A stretch of 64,000 nt of DNA from UBA7957 sp965222695. Its GTDB lineage: Bacteria; Pseudomonadota; Gammaproteobacteria; Granulosicoccales; Granulosicoccaceae. The DNA is taken from contig OZ244967.1 of NCBI GenBank assembly GCA_965222695.1, positions 372,001-436,000 of the forward strand, written 5' to 3'. Positions 16,604-25,524 of the stretch are shown here, one piece after another. The notes under the pieces were generated by a model. The model worked only from the letters and a program-made list of their open reading frames with translations. It was not told the origin of the DNA and did not search any database. Made by a program: the position numbers and the translations under genes. How positions within the stretch are numbered: the first letter of the stretch is position 1; every line of letters begins with the position of its first letter.

Positions 16604-17803
16604 TCAATCCAGTTCCGTGTTGCTGCATAGAATCGAATCAACGAAATCCTTGGATAAATCGAGGTCTTCAGCGATGGAATTCAGTACGGCAATTTCTTTC
16701 GGATGCGTATAGCCGTCAGCGCAGGCTATGCGGCCGAGGTCGTGTAAAATCTGCATACGCTGACCCGTACCGGTATGTTGCTTCACTGATTCGACCCGGG
16801 CCGGCAACTCGGCTTTGATTTGCTCAAGATTCAGTTTTTCACTATGGCTCCGCGGGCCGAAGAATTTTTCGAACATGGCGATTTCTTTGGCGGATATATC
16901 GCCGTTCGCGTCGGCAATGATTAAGGCCGCGGCAAAAAGCAGGCGGCGCATGGCTTCCGATGCGGCACTTCGGCCTTCCAGATAGCTCGGTTCCATCAAC
17001 CCCATCAGATTCTGCACGCCCAGTTCCAGATCTTCGACACTCATACCTTTCTCAGCAGCCAGGATTGAACTGTGGAACAGCTGTAGGGCCTTTACCCGTA
17101 AAGGACTGAAAGGGTGGGTGAGAAACCAATCGGAACTGGGGGAATTTTGCCCCGGTTCGTTATCACCGATTTGCAGATCGTCCACTTGCGCCAGAAATTC
17201 CTTCAAATCAAAATGAACCACCGATCCGGTAAGACCCGATGCCAGCTTAAAGAGCGCTCTGGCCACACCTTCCAGATCCTGTGCACAGTGGGCGCCGGCG
17301 CGGTCAGCGGAGATTTCGGCATAACGCGACCAGGTAGACAACTGCAATGCCAGCCGCGGGTCCGCACGTTTTCCCGACCGCATGATGTAGCCGATCGGAA
17401 TATCGTGATGTCCGAACAGATGGTGGCCGAGTTCGTGGCCCATGACGAACCGGAACTCGCTATCCAGAAAACCTTCCAGCAACCCCGAGGAAAACATGAC
17501 AAATAAACGCCCGTCTTCCGGTTTTACGCAGGCGGCGTTAAATACCTGGCTGGCATAAACATACAGCTCGACCGGAATTTGTATATTCAGCCGCTCAATA
17601 CATTCGTCAGCGGTTCTATGGACCTCAGGCGCCATAGTTCTGCTCAAGCGGACAGAGGTTGCCAGAAGATGACGCCGCGTACCCATAGGGCCCTCGGCTT
17701 CCCGTTTTTCTATCATCTCATTGACTCGCATGACATCGGGATTTTCCAGCAGGTCGGTGTACAGCTGCTGATCCTGGTTTGATCTTAGTTTTTCAGCTTG
17801 CAT
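16604..17803 (-). CDS. M48-family zinc metallopeptidase with TerB-like C-terminus
   Basis: The N-terminal part is an M48 peptidase: zinc motif HELGHH (from residue 123 of the chosen start) and a downstream Glu in YAEISADRAGAH as third ligand. I see no strong membrane segments, unlike HtpX or Ste24. Residues about 290-399 resemble a TerB domain, with a helix pair carrying acidic repeats (ADANGDISAKEIAMFEKFF and ACADGYTHPKEIAVLNSIA). The ATG at 17803 with AGGAAT is preferred; an in-frame ATG at 17857 would add 18 residues. It is divergent from the AlkD-like gene. The fusion may act in stress or envelope protein turnover; that is inference. Confidence 0.8.
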   Translation of the reverse strand: MQAEKLRSNQDQQLYTDLLENPDVMRVNEMIEKREAEGPMGTRRHLLATSVRLSRTMAPEVHRTADECIERLNIQIPVELYVYASQVFNAACVKPEDGRLFVMFSSGLLEGFLDSEFRFVMGHELGHHLFGHHDIPIGYIMRSGKRADPRLALQLSTWSRYAEISADRAGAHCAQDLEGVARALFKLASGLTGSVVHFDLKEFLAQVDDLQIGDNEPGQNSPSSDWFLTHPFSPLRVKALQLFHSSILAAEKGMSVEDLELGVQNLMGLMEPSYLEGRSAASEAMRRLLFAAALIIADANGDISAKEIAMFEKFFGPRSHSEKLNLEQIKAELPARVESVKQHTGTGQRMQILHDLGRIACADGYTHPKEIAVLNSIAEDLDLSKDFVDSILCSNTELD

Positions 17804-17899
17804 TAAAAATTCCTGTCGCGCATAAGATTTTGCATTAATGGTCCGAAACGCTATCATGCTTAGACCATAAAATTAAGTCAATTACCATAAAAAGATACG

Positions 17900-18604
17900 A
17901 TGAATCTGAATGAGTTGGAAAAAGCTATGGCAGAAGCGGCGGATTCTGATATCGCTGATCATTCGAAACGGTTTTTTAAGACCGGCCCCGGAGAGTACGG
18001 CGAGGGCGATCGGTTTATGGGTATACGGGTGCCGGTCCTGAGATCCTTGGCGAAAAAATGCCGAAACTTCAGTTTTGCCGATATGACCAAGCTTTTAAAG
18101 TCCCCATGGCATGAAAAACGGCTTTTATCTTTATTGATTCTGGTAAACAGATTTGAACGAGCAGACGAAGCTGAACAGCGACGGATTGTGACACTTTATC
18201 TAAAGAACACCAGTTATATCAATAACTGGGATTTAGTCGATACCAGTGCTCCGAAGATTCTGGGCGCCTGGCTGATGCACAGGGACAAATCCAGACTTTA
18301 TCAAATGGCGAATTCCGAGGATCTATGGCAGCGCCGGATTGCTATCATGGCAACCCTGTATTTTATCAAGCAGGAAGAATTCGATCACGCATTGCGTCTC
18401 TCTGAAATCTTACTTTCGGATGAGCATGATTTGATTCAAAAGGCTGTCGGTTGGATGCTGCGTGAAGTCGGCAACAGGGACGGACAGGCGGAGCGGCGTT
18501 TTCTTAAGCGGCATTATAAGAAAATGCCGAGAACCATGTTGCGTTATGCAATTGAGAAGTTTCCCGAGCAGGAGCGCCAGAGATATCTTCACGGCACAAT
18601 ATAA
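17900..18604 (+). CDS. DNA alkylation repair protein, AlkD-like
   Basis: All-helical HEAT-like repeat DNA glycosylase of the AlkC/AlkD group, which removes 3- and 7-alkylpurines. The 234 residues match AlkD length. The catalytic pocket residues Trp and Asp are visible in INNWDLVDT, as in Bacillus AlkD. The C-terminal KAVGWMLREVGNRD is also typical. It is a single gene whose 3' end abuts a REP pair separating it from the convergent ppsA. Confidence 0.9.
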   Translation: MNLNELEKAMAEAADSDIADHSKRFFKTGPGEYGEGDRFMGIRVPVLRSLAKKCRNFSFADMTKLLKSPWHEKRLLSLLILVNRFERADEAEQRRIVTLYLKNTSYINNWDLVDTSAPKILGAWLMHRDKSRLYQMANSEDLWQRRIAIMATLYFIKQEEFDHALRLSEILLSDEHDLIQKAVGWMLREVGNRDGQAERRFLKRHYKKMPRTMLRYAIEKFPEQERQRYLHGTI

Positions 18605-18623
18605 TTACCACAACTCCGCACCC

Positions 18624-18690
18624 GTAGGAGCTTGCCCTGCAAGCGAAATCCATTGTCTCTGCACCCTTCGCGAGGGAGCCTCGCTCCTAC
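18624..18690. repeat. REP pair
   Basis: Two inverted units, GTAGGAGCTTGCCCTGCAAG and a CGCGAGGGAGCCTCGCTCCTAC type, face each other between the convergent AlkD-like and ppsA genes. They match REP units at 59427, 49969, 42274 and 21995. Confidence 0.8.
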
Positions 18691-18706
18691 AGTATCCAAT
18701 GTCGGA

Positions 18707-21073
18707 TTAATGGTGCTTTTCGGCAAGAAATAACCATGTTTCCACAACACTATCCGGATTCAGCGACACACTTGAAATACCCTGTTCCATCAACCACAGG
18801 GCGAGATCCGGATGATCGGACGGTCCTTGCCCGCAAATACCGATGTATTTACCGGCCTTGCGTGCGGCCTGAATTGCCATGGAAATCAGCTTTTTCACCG
18901 CTTCATCGCGTTCGTCGAATAAATGTGCAATCAGGCCGGAATCACGATCCAGACCCAGCGACAACTGTGTCAGATCATTTGAACCGATAGAGAACCCGTC
19001 AAACCGCTCCAGAAATTCCTCCGCCAATAATGCATTGCTCGGCACTTCGCACATCATGATAACTTTCAGTTCGTTCTCACCGCGCGCAAGACCGTTATCT
19101 GCCAAAAGATCTAATACATGATCGGCTTCTTCCAGAGTACGGACAAAAGGGATCATCAGCTGAACATTGTCCAACCCCATTTCTTCCCGGACTTTTTTAA
19201 TCGCCCGGCACTCAAGTTCGAAACATTCCTGAAAAAAGGAGGAAACATAACGCGAGGCACCCCGGAATCCGATCATTGGATTTTCTTCTTCCGGTTCAAA
19301 TATCTGTCCACCCACCATGTTTGCATATTCATTGGATTTGAAATCGGACATTCGGACAATCACGGGCTCGGGTGCGAACGCTGCCGCTAGGGTGGAAACG
19401 CCCTCGGCAATCTTTTCCACATAAAAATTCACCGGATCGGCGTAACCCGCCATACGTTCATCAATCGATTGCCGGATATCATCCTCCATGCCCTCGTAAT
19501 TGATTAAGGCTTTAGGGTGTACACCTATTGTATTGCTGATGATAAATTCCATTCGAGCCAGACCTACGCCGGCATTTGGCAATTGGCAGAAGCTGAACGC
19601 CCGCTCCGGATTTCCGACATTCATGGTAATTTTAAAAGGCAGCTCCGGCAGGGTGTCAAGGCTGGTCTCGGATACATTGTACTCCAAAGCCTGATCGTAC
19701 ACTTTACCCGTATCCCCTTCGGCACAAGACACGGTCACTTCCATGCCTTCCTGTAACACAGAGGTCGCATTGCCACAGCCCACTACCGCTGGAACGCCCA
19801 GCTCGCGAGCAATAATCGCAGCATGGCAGGTTCTGCCGCCGCGATTGGTAACAATGGCTGCGGCTTGTTTCATTACCGGTTCCCAATCGGGATCGGTCAT
19901 ATCCGTAACCAAAACATCCCCTTTCTGCACTTTATGGATTTCAGCGATAGTGGGGACGATTCTGACTTTGCCCGCCCCGATTTTTTGGCCGATACTGCGC
20001 CCGGTGACCAGAATATTGCCATCTGCCTGTTTCATCGAATAACGCCGTATAATGTTTCGGTCGCTGCGTGATTCGACGGTTTCCGGCCTGGCTTGTAATA
20101 TGTATAATTTACCGTCATTGCCGTCTTTACCCCACTCTATATCCATGGGGCGTAAGTAGTGCTTTTCAATTGTCATGGCCATGGCGGCGAGCTGCTCAAG
20201 GTCGTCATCCGTTATTGAAAATCGCATTTGATCGGCTGGATCGACATCAACCGTCTCTACGGCGGTTTCCTGCCCATACACCATTTTGATGAGCTTGCTT
20301 CCCCGGCTGCGGCGTAAGACCGCGTGTTTGTTTTTTTCCACAGTGGGTTTATGGACGTAAAACTCATCCGGGTTTACAGATCCCTGAACCACACATTCGC
20401 CAAGCCCGTATGACGAAGTAATAAACACCACATCTTCAAAGCCCGACTCAGTATCGATGGAAAACATCACTCCGCTGGCGCCAATATCGCTGCGCACCAT
20501 TTGCTGAACACCCGCCGAGAGTGCAACTTCCGAATGGGAAAATCCCTGGTGCACACGATAGGAAATCGCGCGGTCGTTATAAAGGGAAGCGAAAACTTGG
20601 TGGATTCTAGCGATCACCTCGTCAATGCCGCGAACGTTTAAAAAGGATTCCTGCTGGCCGGCGAAAGAGGCTTCGGGCAGGTCTTCGGCGGTTGCCGAGG
20701 ACCGAATGGCAAGGGATAAATCACCGCCTACCGTTTTTAACATAACCGAATAAGCTTCCTTCACGGCCGATTCAAGCTCAGCGGGCAGGGGTGTATCAAT
20801 CACCCATTGCCGGATTTCAGCACCCACCCGTGTCAACTCGCGGACATCATCCACATTGAGATTTTCCAGCGCTGAATTAATTTTTTTATCAAGATCACTT
20901 TGGCTCAAAAAAACCCGGAAAGCTTCGGCAGTGGTTGCGAAACCTGTGGGGACACTGACTCCGAGAGACGACAAGTTCTGGATCATTTCACCCAGAGAGG
21001 CGTTTTTCCCACCGACACTAGCGACATCGTTCATGCCGAGTTCGTTAAACCAGCTGATGTACTTGTTTTTCAC
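18707..21073 (-). CDS. ppsA: Phosphoenolpyruvate synthase
   Basis: Makes PEP from pyruvate and ATP, giving AMP and phosphate, and so opens gluconeogenesis. Domains in order: N-terminal ATP-grasp (SVGGKNASLGEM, then LSLAIRSSATAEDLPEASFAGQ), central phosphohistidine domain with catalytic His in GGRTCHAAIIARELG, and C-terminal PEP-binding barrel ending in GSNDLTQLSLGLDRDS and GICGQGPSD. A GTG at 21073 with GGAG upstream is taken as start, giving 788 residues (E. coli 792); longer in-frame starts run into the divergent ppsR region. It is paired head to head with its regulator. Confidence 0.94.
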   Translation of the reverse strand: MKNKYISWFNELGMNDVASVGGKNASLGEMIQNLSSLGVSVPTGFATTAEAFRVFLSQSDLDKKINSALENLNVDDVRELTRVGAEIRQWVIDTPLPAELESAVKEAYSVMLKTVGGDLSLAIRSSATAEDLPEASFAGQQESFLNVRGIDEVIARIHQVFASLYNDRAISYRVHQGFSHSEVALSAGVQQMVRSDIGASGVMFSIDTESGFEDVVFITSSYGLGECVVQGSVNPDEFYVHKPTVEKNKHAVLRRSRGSKLIKMVYGQETAVETVDVDPADQMRFSITDDDLEQLAAMAMTIEKHYLRPMDIEWGKDGNDGKLYILQARPETVESRSDRNIIRRYSMKQADGNILVTGRSIGQKIGAGKVRIVPTIAEIHKVQKGDVLVTDMTDPDWEPVMKQAAAIVTNRGGRTCHAAIIARELGVPAVVGCGNATSVLQEGMEVTVSCAEGDTGKVYDQALEYNVSETSLDTLPELPFKITMNVGNPERAFSFCQLPNAGVGLARMEFIISNTIGVHPKALINYEGMEDDIRQSIDERMAGYADPVNFYVEKIAEGVSTLAAAFAPEPVIVRMSDFKSNEYANMVGGQIFEPEEENPMIGFRGASRYVSSFFQECFELECRAIKKVREEMGLDNVQLMIPFVRTLEEADHVLDLLADNGLARGENELKVIMMCEVPSNALLAEEFLERFDGFSIGSNDLTQLSLGLDRDSGLIAHLFDERDEAVKKLISMAIQAARKAGKYIGICGQGPSDHPDLALWLMEQGISSVSLNPDSVVETWLFLAEKHH

Positions 21074-21163
21074 ATTAACTCCGTAGAAGATTTGAAATCG
21101 CCATTCTTGCTGGGGCATTATTCAACGATTTTACCCATCGCACCACCTTTAATTGGAATTAAT

Positions 21164-21985
21164 ATGGTTGAACGTTACGCTTTTATCGTCTCCGACCGAA
21201 CCGGGCTGACAGCCGAAGCACTCGCGAACAGTCTGCTGACTCAATTTCCCACATTGCGTTTACACACAGAGACTATTGTCTTTATCGATAATGTCCGAAA
21301 AGCGGAAAAAACCGTGGGAAAAATTCGGGCCGCGTATAAAGAAACCGGGCAGAAGCCGTTGGTGTTCATGACCGTCGTGGATGAAAGTCTGCGCAAAACC
21401 ATTATGGACTGCGAGGCGGTGTTTTATGATTTATTCGGAACATTCATCGAGCCCATGGAACAGGAACTGGGCCTGGAGTCCTCACATTCGGTGGGTAAAT
21501 CGCACGGCGTGCGCGATCTGATTCAATACACAAGCAGAATCAGCGCGGTGCACTATTCCCTGACCACGGATGATGGTATGGAAACCGATCACTATCACCG
21601 CGCGGATATTATCATTATCGGTGTCTCGCGATCCGGTAAAACACCAACCTCTCTCTATTTATCCCTGCATTATGGTGTTTTCGCAGCCAACTACCCCCTA
21701 ACGCCCGAGGTACTGGAAAGCAAACGCTTACCTAAAGTGCTTATAGATCACCGGGACAAGCTTTTCGGCCTGACCATCGATCCTTTCCGTTTGCTGCAGA
21801 TAAGGCAGGAAAGATATTCGGGTCAAAGTTACAGCTCGTCTAAGATGTGTCAAACAGAGGTCGCGCAGGCCGAGTCCATATTTCGTGTTGCGCGTATTCC
21901 TTATATCAATACCACCAAAATGTCGATAGAAGAGATCGGTGCGACGATTAGGCACCGCGCCGGCATTCGCCGGGCATTGCTATAG
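21164..21985 (+). CDS. ppsR: PEP synthase regulatory kinase/pyrophosphorylase
   Basis: Bifunctional ADP-dependent kinase and phosphate-dependent pyrophosphorylase (DUF299, E. coli YdiA) that inactivates and reactivates PpsA by modifying a Thr near its catalytic His. The N-terminal FIVSDRTGLTAEALANSLL and the P-loop GVSRSGKTPTS (about residue 153) are diagnostic. The ATG at 21164 gives 273 residues, near the 277 of E. coli; the frame is open further upstream but overlaps ppsA. The head-to-head arrangement with ppsA is typical of gammaproteobacteria. Confidence 0.94.
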   Translation: MVERYAFIVSDRTGLTAEALANSLLTQFPTLRLHTETIVFIDNVRKAEKTVGKIRAAYKETGQKPLVFMTVVDESLRKTIMDCEAVFYDLFGTFIEPMEQELGLESSHSVGKSHGVRDLIQYTSRISAVHYSLTTDDGMETDHYHRADIIIIGVSRSGKTPTSLYLSLHYGVFAANYPLTPEVLESKRLPKVLIDHRDKLFGLTIDPFRLLQIRQERYSGQSYSSSKMCQTEVAQAESIFRVARIPYINTTKMSIEEIGATIRHRAGIRRALL

Positions 21986-21994
21986 GAACCTGGC

Positions 21995-22125
21995 CGTAGC
22001 TTGCCCTGCAGGCGAAAACACCAGGCTCTAAGAACATGCTCAAGATCATTCGCCGGGAAGCCCGGCTCCTACCAGATTGGAGACATCGACCAATATCCGG
22101 GCTGCAGGAGCCTGCCTTGCAGGCG
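21995..22125. repeat. REP cluster (three units)
   Basis: Units at about 21995-22015 (TAGCTTGCCCTGCAGGCGAA), 22050-22072 (CGCCGGGAAGCCCGGCTCCTAC type) and 22103-22125 (GCAGGAGCCTGCCTTGCAGG) lie between convergent genes. The last two lie inside the 3' end of the reverse-strand lipoprotein ORF. Confidence 0.75.
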
Positions 22126-22594
22126 ATACTGCCGACAAGGTCAATAGATATACATCGATCTTGTCCATTTTCGCTTCAAGAGCCCGTATCCTCGCGTCCA
22201 TCTGTTCAACGATCCGACTGGCAGATCGGCGATGATCCGGATCCTCGCTGATTCGGCTTACATGATGATTTTCTTTTCTCGTTTGTAAAGCTCTTTCCAG
22301 ATAATGCTGCACTCGCTTTCTCGCCGTATTTAAACCCAGTACATAGCGCTCATGATAGCTATAGGCCTGGTCGTAGAGCGCAGCGTCCAGACAATGATCT
22401 GCGGGGACTTTCTCCTCGTAGCCGTCAAAAAAAGCCTGATTGGGTTCACAGTTTCTGGACAGATCACGGTATTGATCAATAATCCGCGTACTTGTCCCGT
22501 TCTCGTTGCTCTGAATCGACTGATGTGTGCAGGCACTGCAGATCAGAGGGTAGATCAGGCCTATCACAAAAAATTTGAGGTGATAATGTCCCAT
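22046..22594 (-). CDS. Hypothetical lipoprotein with C-terminus encoded by REP DNA
   Basis: 182 residues with a hydrophobic leader and a lipobox (ICSAC). The body has several Cys (CEPNQAFFDGYEEKVPADHC), a Tyr/His-rich stretch (YDQAYSYHERYVLGLNTARKR) and a coiled-coil-like region (MDARIRALEAKMDKIDVYLL). I do not recognise the family with certainty; the spacing of Cys, Gly and Tyr is loosely like small DUF2799-type lipoproteins. Roughly the last 27 codons come from REP sequence, so the original C-terminus was probably shorter or replaced by REP insertion. Confidence 0.65.
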   Translation of the reverse strand: MGHYHLKFFVIGLIYPLICSACTHQSIQSNENGTSTRIIDQYRDLSRNCEPNQAFFDGYEEKVPADHCLDAALYDQAYSYHERYVLGLNTARKRVQHYLERALQTRKENHHVSRISEDPDHRRSASRIVEQMDARIRALEAKMDKIDVYLLTLSAVSPARQAPAARILVDVSNLVGAGLPGE

Positions 22595-22811
22595 GATTTT
22601 GCCCGGAGAATTCAGTGACAGGAAAGGTTCAGCATAAGATTCATGGGATAAACACTCTGTTAAATATTCACCTTAAGTAAGTGTAGGAGAAATATTCCGG
22701 CCTGGAGAAAAATAATCGGCCGGATCGACATCTGTGAACTGTTTATACTACAAGTTAAAGAGAAGCCGATTAGAATCCGTGTACTACCGTTGATGCCACA
22801 GTGAGGTGGTT

Positions 22812-24110
22812 ATGCTCTATCATGCTTATGAACTGAATTATACGATGTTCAAACCCTTGCGTAATTTTGCCAATCTGGGCAAGCATGTGTACAGTTCTCC
22901 CATGAATCCGTGGAGCTATACTGCCTACGGTCGTTCGATCAGTGCCGGTTTCGACATTTTGGAATCCTTCACCCGTCGTTATCACAAACCGGCCTGGAAT
23001 ATACCCTATACCTCGGTCAAAGGAACCAAAGTCCCGGTTGAACCCAGGGTTTTGCTTAAAAAACCGTTTTGTCGCCTGATACATTTCGATCGGCAGGTGG
23101 ATATTTTGCGCAGCGTTCTGGGAAGAAACAGTGTACAGCCGCGGGTTTTGTTGATCGCACCCATGTCCGGACACTATGCGACATTATTACGAGGTACTGT
23201 AGAAGCTCTTTTGCCCGATTACGAGGTGTTTATCACTGATTGGATGGATGCGAAGCAAATCCCCTTTGCGGCAGGAAGATTCGATCTGAACGACTCTATT
23301 GATTATCTGATTGAATTTATCGATAAGCTTGGAGCCGGTTCGCACGTCGTCGCAGTTTGCCAACCCGGGCCCGCAGCTCTGGCCGCTGTTTCCCTCATGG
23401 CGCAGAAGAAATCCCGGGCCATGCCGGCGTCCATGACGTTTATCGGTTCGCCGATAGATGCACAGTTATCACCGACTGTCCCTAATCGATTTGCGGCGGA
23501 AACTCCGCTTGACTGGTTCCGATCCAATGTGATTTACACTGTACCCTGGCCCAATCCCGGATTTCTGCGCCGGGTTTATCCGGGTTTTCTGCAGCTTGGC
23601 GGTTTTCTGTCCATGAATCCTCAGCGTCACGGGAGTGCGCTAAAGCGGTATTTCGATCACCTGGTGCAAGGTGATCAGGACGGCGCCGATCGACATCGGC
23701 AGTTTTACAACGAATACCTGGCGGTTCAGGATCTGACCGCCGAATTTTATCTGCAGACCATAGAAGATGTCTTGCAGGAATATAAACTCGCCAGAGGTAT
23801 CTTTTATCACCGGGGCGAAAAGGTTGAGCCTGCCCGAATCTGTTCCACAGCTTTAATGACGATCGAAGGCGAATTGGACGATATTTCGGGCGTAGGGCAG
23901 ACACAGGCCGCTCATACACTTTGCTCCGGTATAGCGGATTCCATGCGGGTGGATTACGTGCAAAAAGGCGTGGGGCATTTCGGTGTGTTTAACGGTCGCC
24001 GATTCCGTCAGGAAATTCTGCCCCGGATGAACGCATTTTACAGCGAACACTTCAATAGAAGAGACGAAAAAATACTCCGATTGAGTCGGCCGGATCTGGG
24101 TCTGATCTAA
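22812..24110 (+). CDS. phaZ: Intracellular polyhydroxyalkanoate depolymerase
   Basis: Intracellular PHB depolymerase of the Ralstonia PhaZ1 type (alpha/beta hydrolase). The N-terminus MLYHAYELN and the following PMNPWSYTAYGR are typical. The nucleophile is a Cys in place of Ser (VAVCQPGP), as in PhaZ1; the Asp (IEGELDDISG) and His (GVGHFGVFNGRRF) of the triad are visible. The ATG at 22812 with GAGG at 22803-22806 is preferred over a GTG at 22806. The stop codon is followed without a single spacer base by a 160-bp hairpin repeat. With the phasin at 25525 it indicates PHA storage. Confidence 0.93.
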   Translation: MLYHAYELNYTMFKPLRNFANLGKHVYSSPMNPWSYTAYGRSISAGFDILESFTRRYHKPAWNIPYTSVKGTKVPVEPRVLLKKPFCRLIHFDRQVDILRSVLGRNSVQPRVLLIAPMSGHYATLLRGTVEALLPDYEVFITDWMDAKQIPFAAGRFDLNDSIDYLIEFIDKLGAGSHVVAVCQPGPAALAAVSLMAQKKSRAMPASMTFIGSPIDAQLSPTVPNRFAAETPLDWFRSNVIYTVPWPNPGFLRRVYPGFLQLGGFLSMNPQRHGSALKRYFDHLVQGDQDGADRHRQFYNEYLAVQDLTAEFYLQTIEDVLQEYKLARGIFYHRGEKVEPARICSTALMTIEGELDDISGVGQTQAAHTLCSGIADSMRVDYVQKGVGHFGVFNGRRFRQEILPRMNAFYSEHFNRRDEKILRLSRPDLGLI

Positions 24111-24270
24111 GAGCCTGTTCAAGATCTCTGCGCCTACTGCGAATTCGCTGAGTTTGGCCAGATTTCCTCCTGATTTTTGTTGCGTAGAGTCACTATGCGC
24201 CTCAAATCAGAAGAAAATCTGACTCAAATCAGCGCATTCTCGCGGCGACGCAGAGATTTTGAACAGGCTC
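24111..24270. repeat. 160-bp long-hairpin repeat (GAGCCTGTTC family)
   Basis: Terminal inverted repeats of about 22 bp (GAGCCTGTTCAAGATCTCTG, one mismatch between arms) continue into an imperfect second stem and an apical stem (GCGTAG with CTATGC). The whole element can fold as one long hairpin. It starts on the base after the phaZ stop codon. Related partial or degenerate copies lie at 2283, 37903, 44084, 49866 and 57018. Its ends share G(A/G)GCCTGTT with the 265-bp repeat copy B. Confidence 0.8.
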
Positions 24271-24324
24271 TAAGGTCATCAACCGTTTCATAAGCCTGTC
24301 TGCCATTGGTTCTAACTTTTTGGG

Positions 24325-25275
24325 TTACAGCAAGAGTTCGCTGATCCTCTGTTCCAGCCAATAGTGCATGGATCCGAAAGGGCCCAGCCCGATATAACCG
24401 ACGTGGCCGCCGTGCTCGGATAGCTCCAGGCAGACCGATTCCGACAATTCATCCTCCCGGGGAATAACCCGCTCCGTAAAAAAAGGGTCATCTTTGGAAA
24501 ATATAATATGCGTCGGTGTTTCGATTGAGGATAGAAAGCGTCGGCTGCTGGCTCTTTCGTAGTAGTCGTGCACATTTTCAAATCCGTGTAGTGGGGCGGT
24601 TACCGCATTGTCAAACTCCCAGAAGCTTGCATATTGATGTACATCACGGGGCAGGTTCATCGTGGGATAGCGCCGCTGCTTTTGAATGATCGCCTGCTGA
24701 AGTTGATGGATCAGCCAACGTTGGTAGATTTTAGAGAAGCCTTGATTCATTCGTTTGGCGCCTTCAGAGAGAACCAGAGGGGGGGATACGGCAACAGCTT
24801 TACAAAGGGGTGTGTCCCGGCTTTCCTCGCCCAGGTACTTGAGCAGGGCATTAGCACCGAGAGAGTAAGCCACGGCGTAAATGGGTGTATCGGGCAAACG
24901 GGATTGTGCCGTCTTAAGTAAAAAGCGGATGTCGTCTGTGTGTCCCGAATGGTAACTGCCGGGCTTAAGGTTCGGTTCCCCGCTGCAACCCCGAAAGTGC
25001 ATAAACAGGAGCCGGCAATGATCCTTATGCAAGCGGGAGAGAATGGCAGAAGCGTAGTTGCTGCGGATACAGCCCTGCAATCCGTGGAAAATGCAGACCA
25101 ATGGTCCTCCGTGATCCAGGTTCCAGGCGAGATCGACAAAGTCTCCGTCCGGCAGATCCAGTCGTTCGCGTTGCATGGGCGGTAGCTCAGGCCACCGCAG
25201 TTTACTGGCAACGATGGTCTGTAAATGAGGGTTCTTGAGTAAGAAGTGAGGTTTGAATCGGCTTTCTATAATCAT
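24325..25275 (-). CDS. yheT: YheT-family alpha/beta hydrolase
   Basis: Alpha/beta-hydrolase of 316 residues of the YheT/EMB8 group. The N-terminal FKPHFLLKNPHLQTIVASKLR is diagnostic. The oxyanion HGLQG, the nucleophile in AVAYSLGANALLKYLG (GxSxG written as YSLGA), the acidic residue in FSKDDPFF and the late catalytic His in SEHGGHVGYIG are visible. The family substrate is not firmly established (putative esterase). It converges on phaZ with the hairpin repeat between. Confidence 0.88.
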   Translation of the reverse strand: MIIESRFKPHFLLKNPHLQTIVASKLRWPELPPMQRERLDLPDGDFVDLAWNLDHGGPLVCIFHGLQGCIRSNYASAILSRLHKDHCRLLFMHFRGCSGEPNLKPGSYHSGHTDDIRFLLKTAQSRLPDTPIYAVAYSLGANALLKYLGEESRDTPLCKAVAVSPPLVLSEGAKRMNQGFSKIYQRWLIHQLQQAIIQKQRRYPTMNLPRDVHQYASFWEFDNAVTAPLHGFENVHDYYERASSRRFLSSIETPTHIIFSKDDPFFTERVIPREDELSESVCLELSEHGGHVGYIGLGPFGSMHYWLEQRISELLL

Positions 25276-25437
25276 TTATTGTCAGCTGATTGACGGCAAT
25301 AAAGTAACACCATGGTCGAGATATCCGAACATTTTTGTTTCAAGTTGGAAAAGTTGTGACGCATAGCAGCAAAACAGGTTAAAATTATAAATAAATACTG
25401 TTTAAAACCAATAAGTTGATTGCTAACGGCAAAAATG

Positions 25438-25466
25438 TTGCAACGCAACAATTGAATTGCTAGAAT
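25438..25466 (+). promoter_or_regulatory. Phasin promoter with overlapping PhaR-like palindrome
   Basis: TTGCAA (25438-25443) and TAGAAT (25461-25466) are 17 bases apart, a good sigma-70 promoter about 60 bases before the phasin start. The -35 is inside an inverted repeat TGTTGC-AAC-GCAACA. Its core TGC-N3-GCA is the same half-site layout as the CTGC-N3-GCAG site reported for PhaR in Paracoccus, so repression by PhaR is plausible. No phaR gene is in the window. Confidence 0.6.
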
Positions 25467-25524
25467 TCACCCATACTCTGAGTAGTACCTAATTTAAACT
25501 TTTACCGAAATACGGAGAATTACC

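Noticed and set aside
18624..18690. Short repeated units taken as a CRISPR array
   Set aside because: The units are inverted pairs scattered over many loci with no regular spacers, so they are REP elements.
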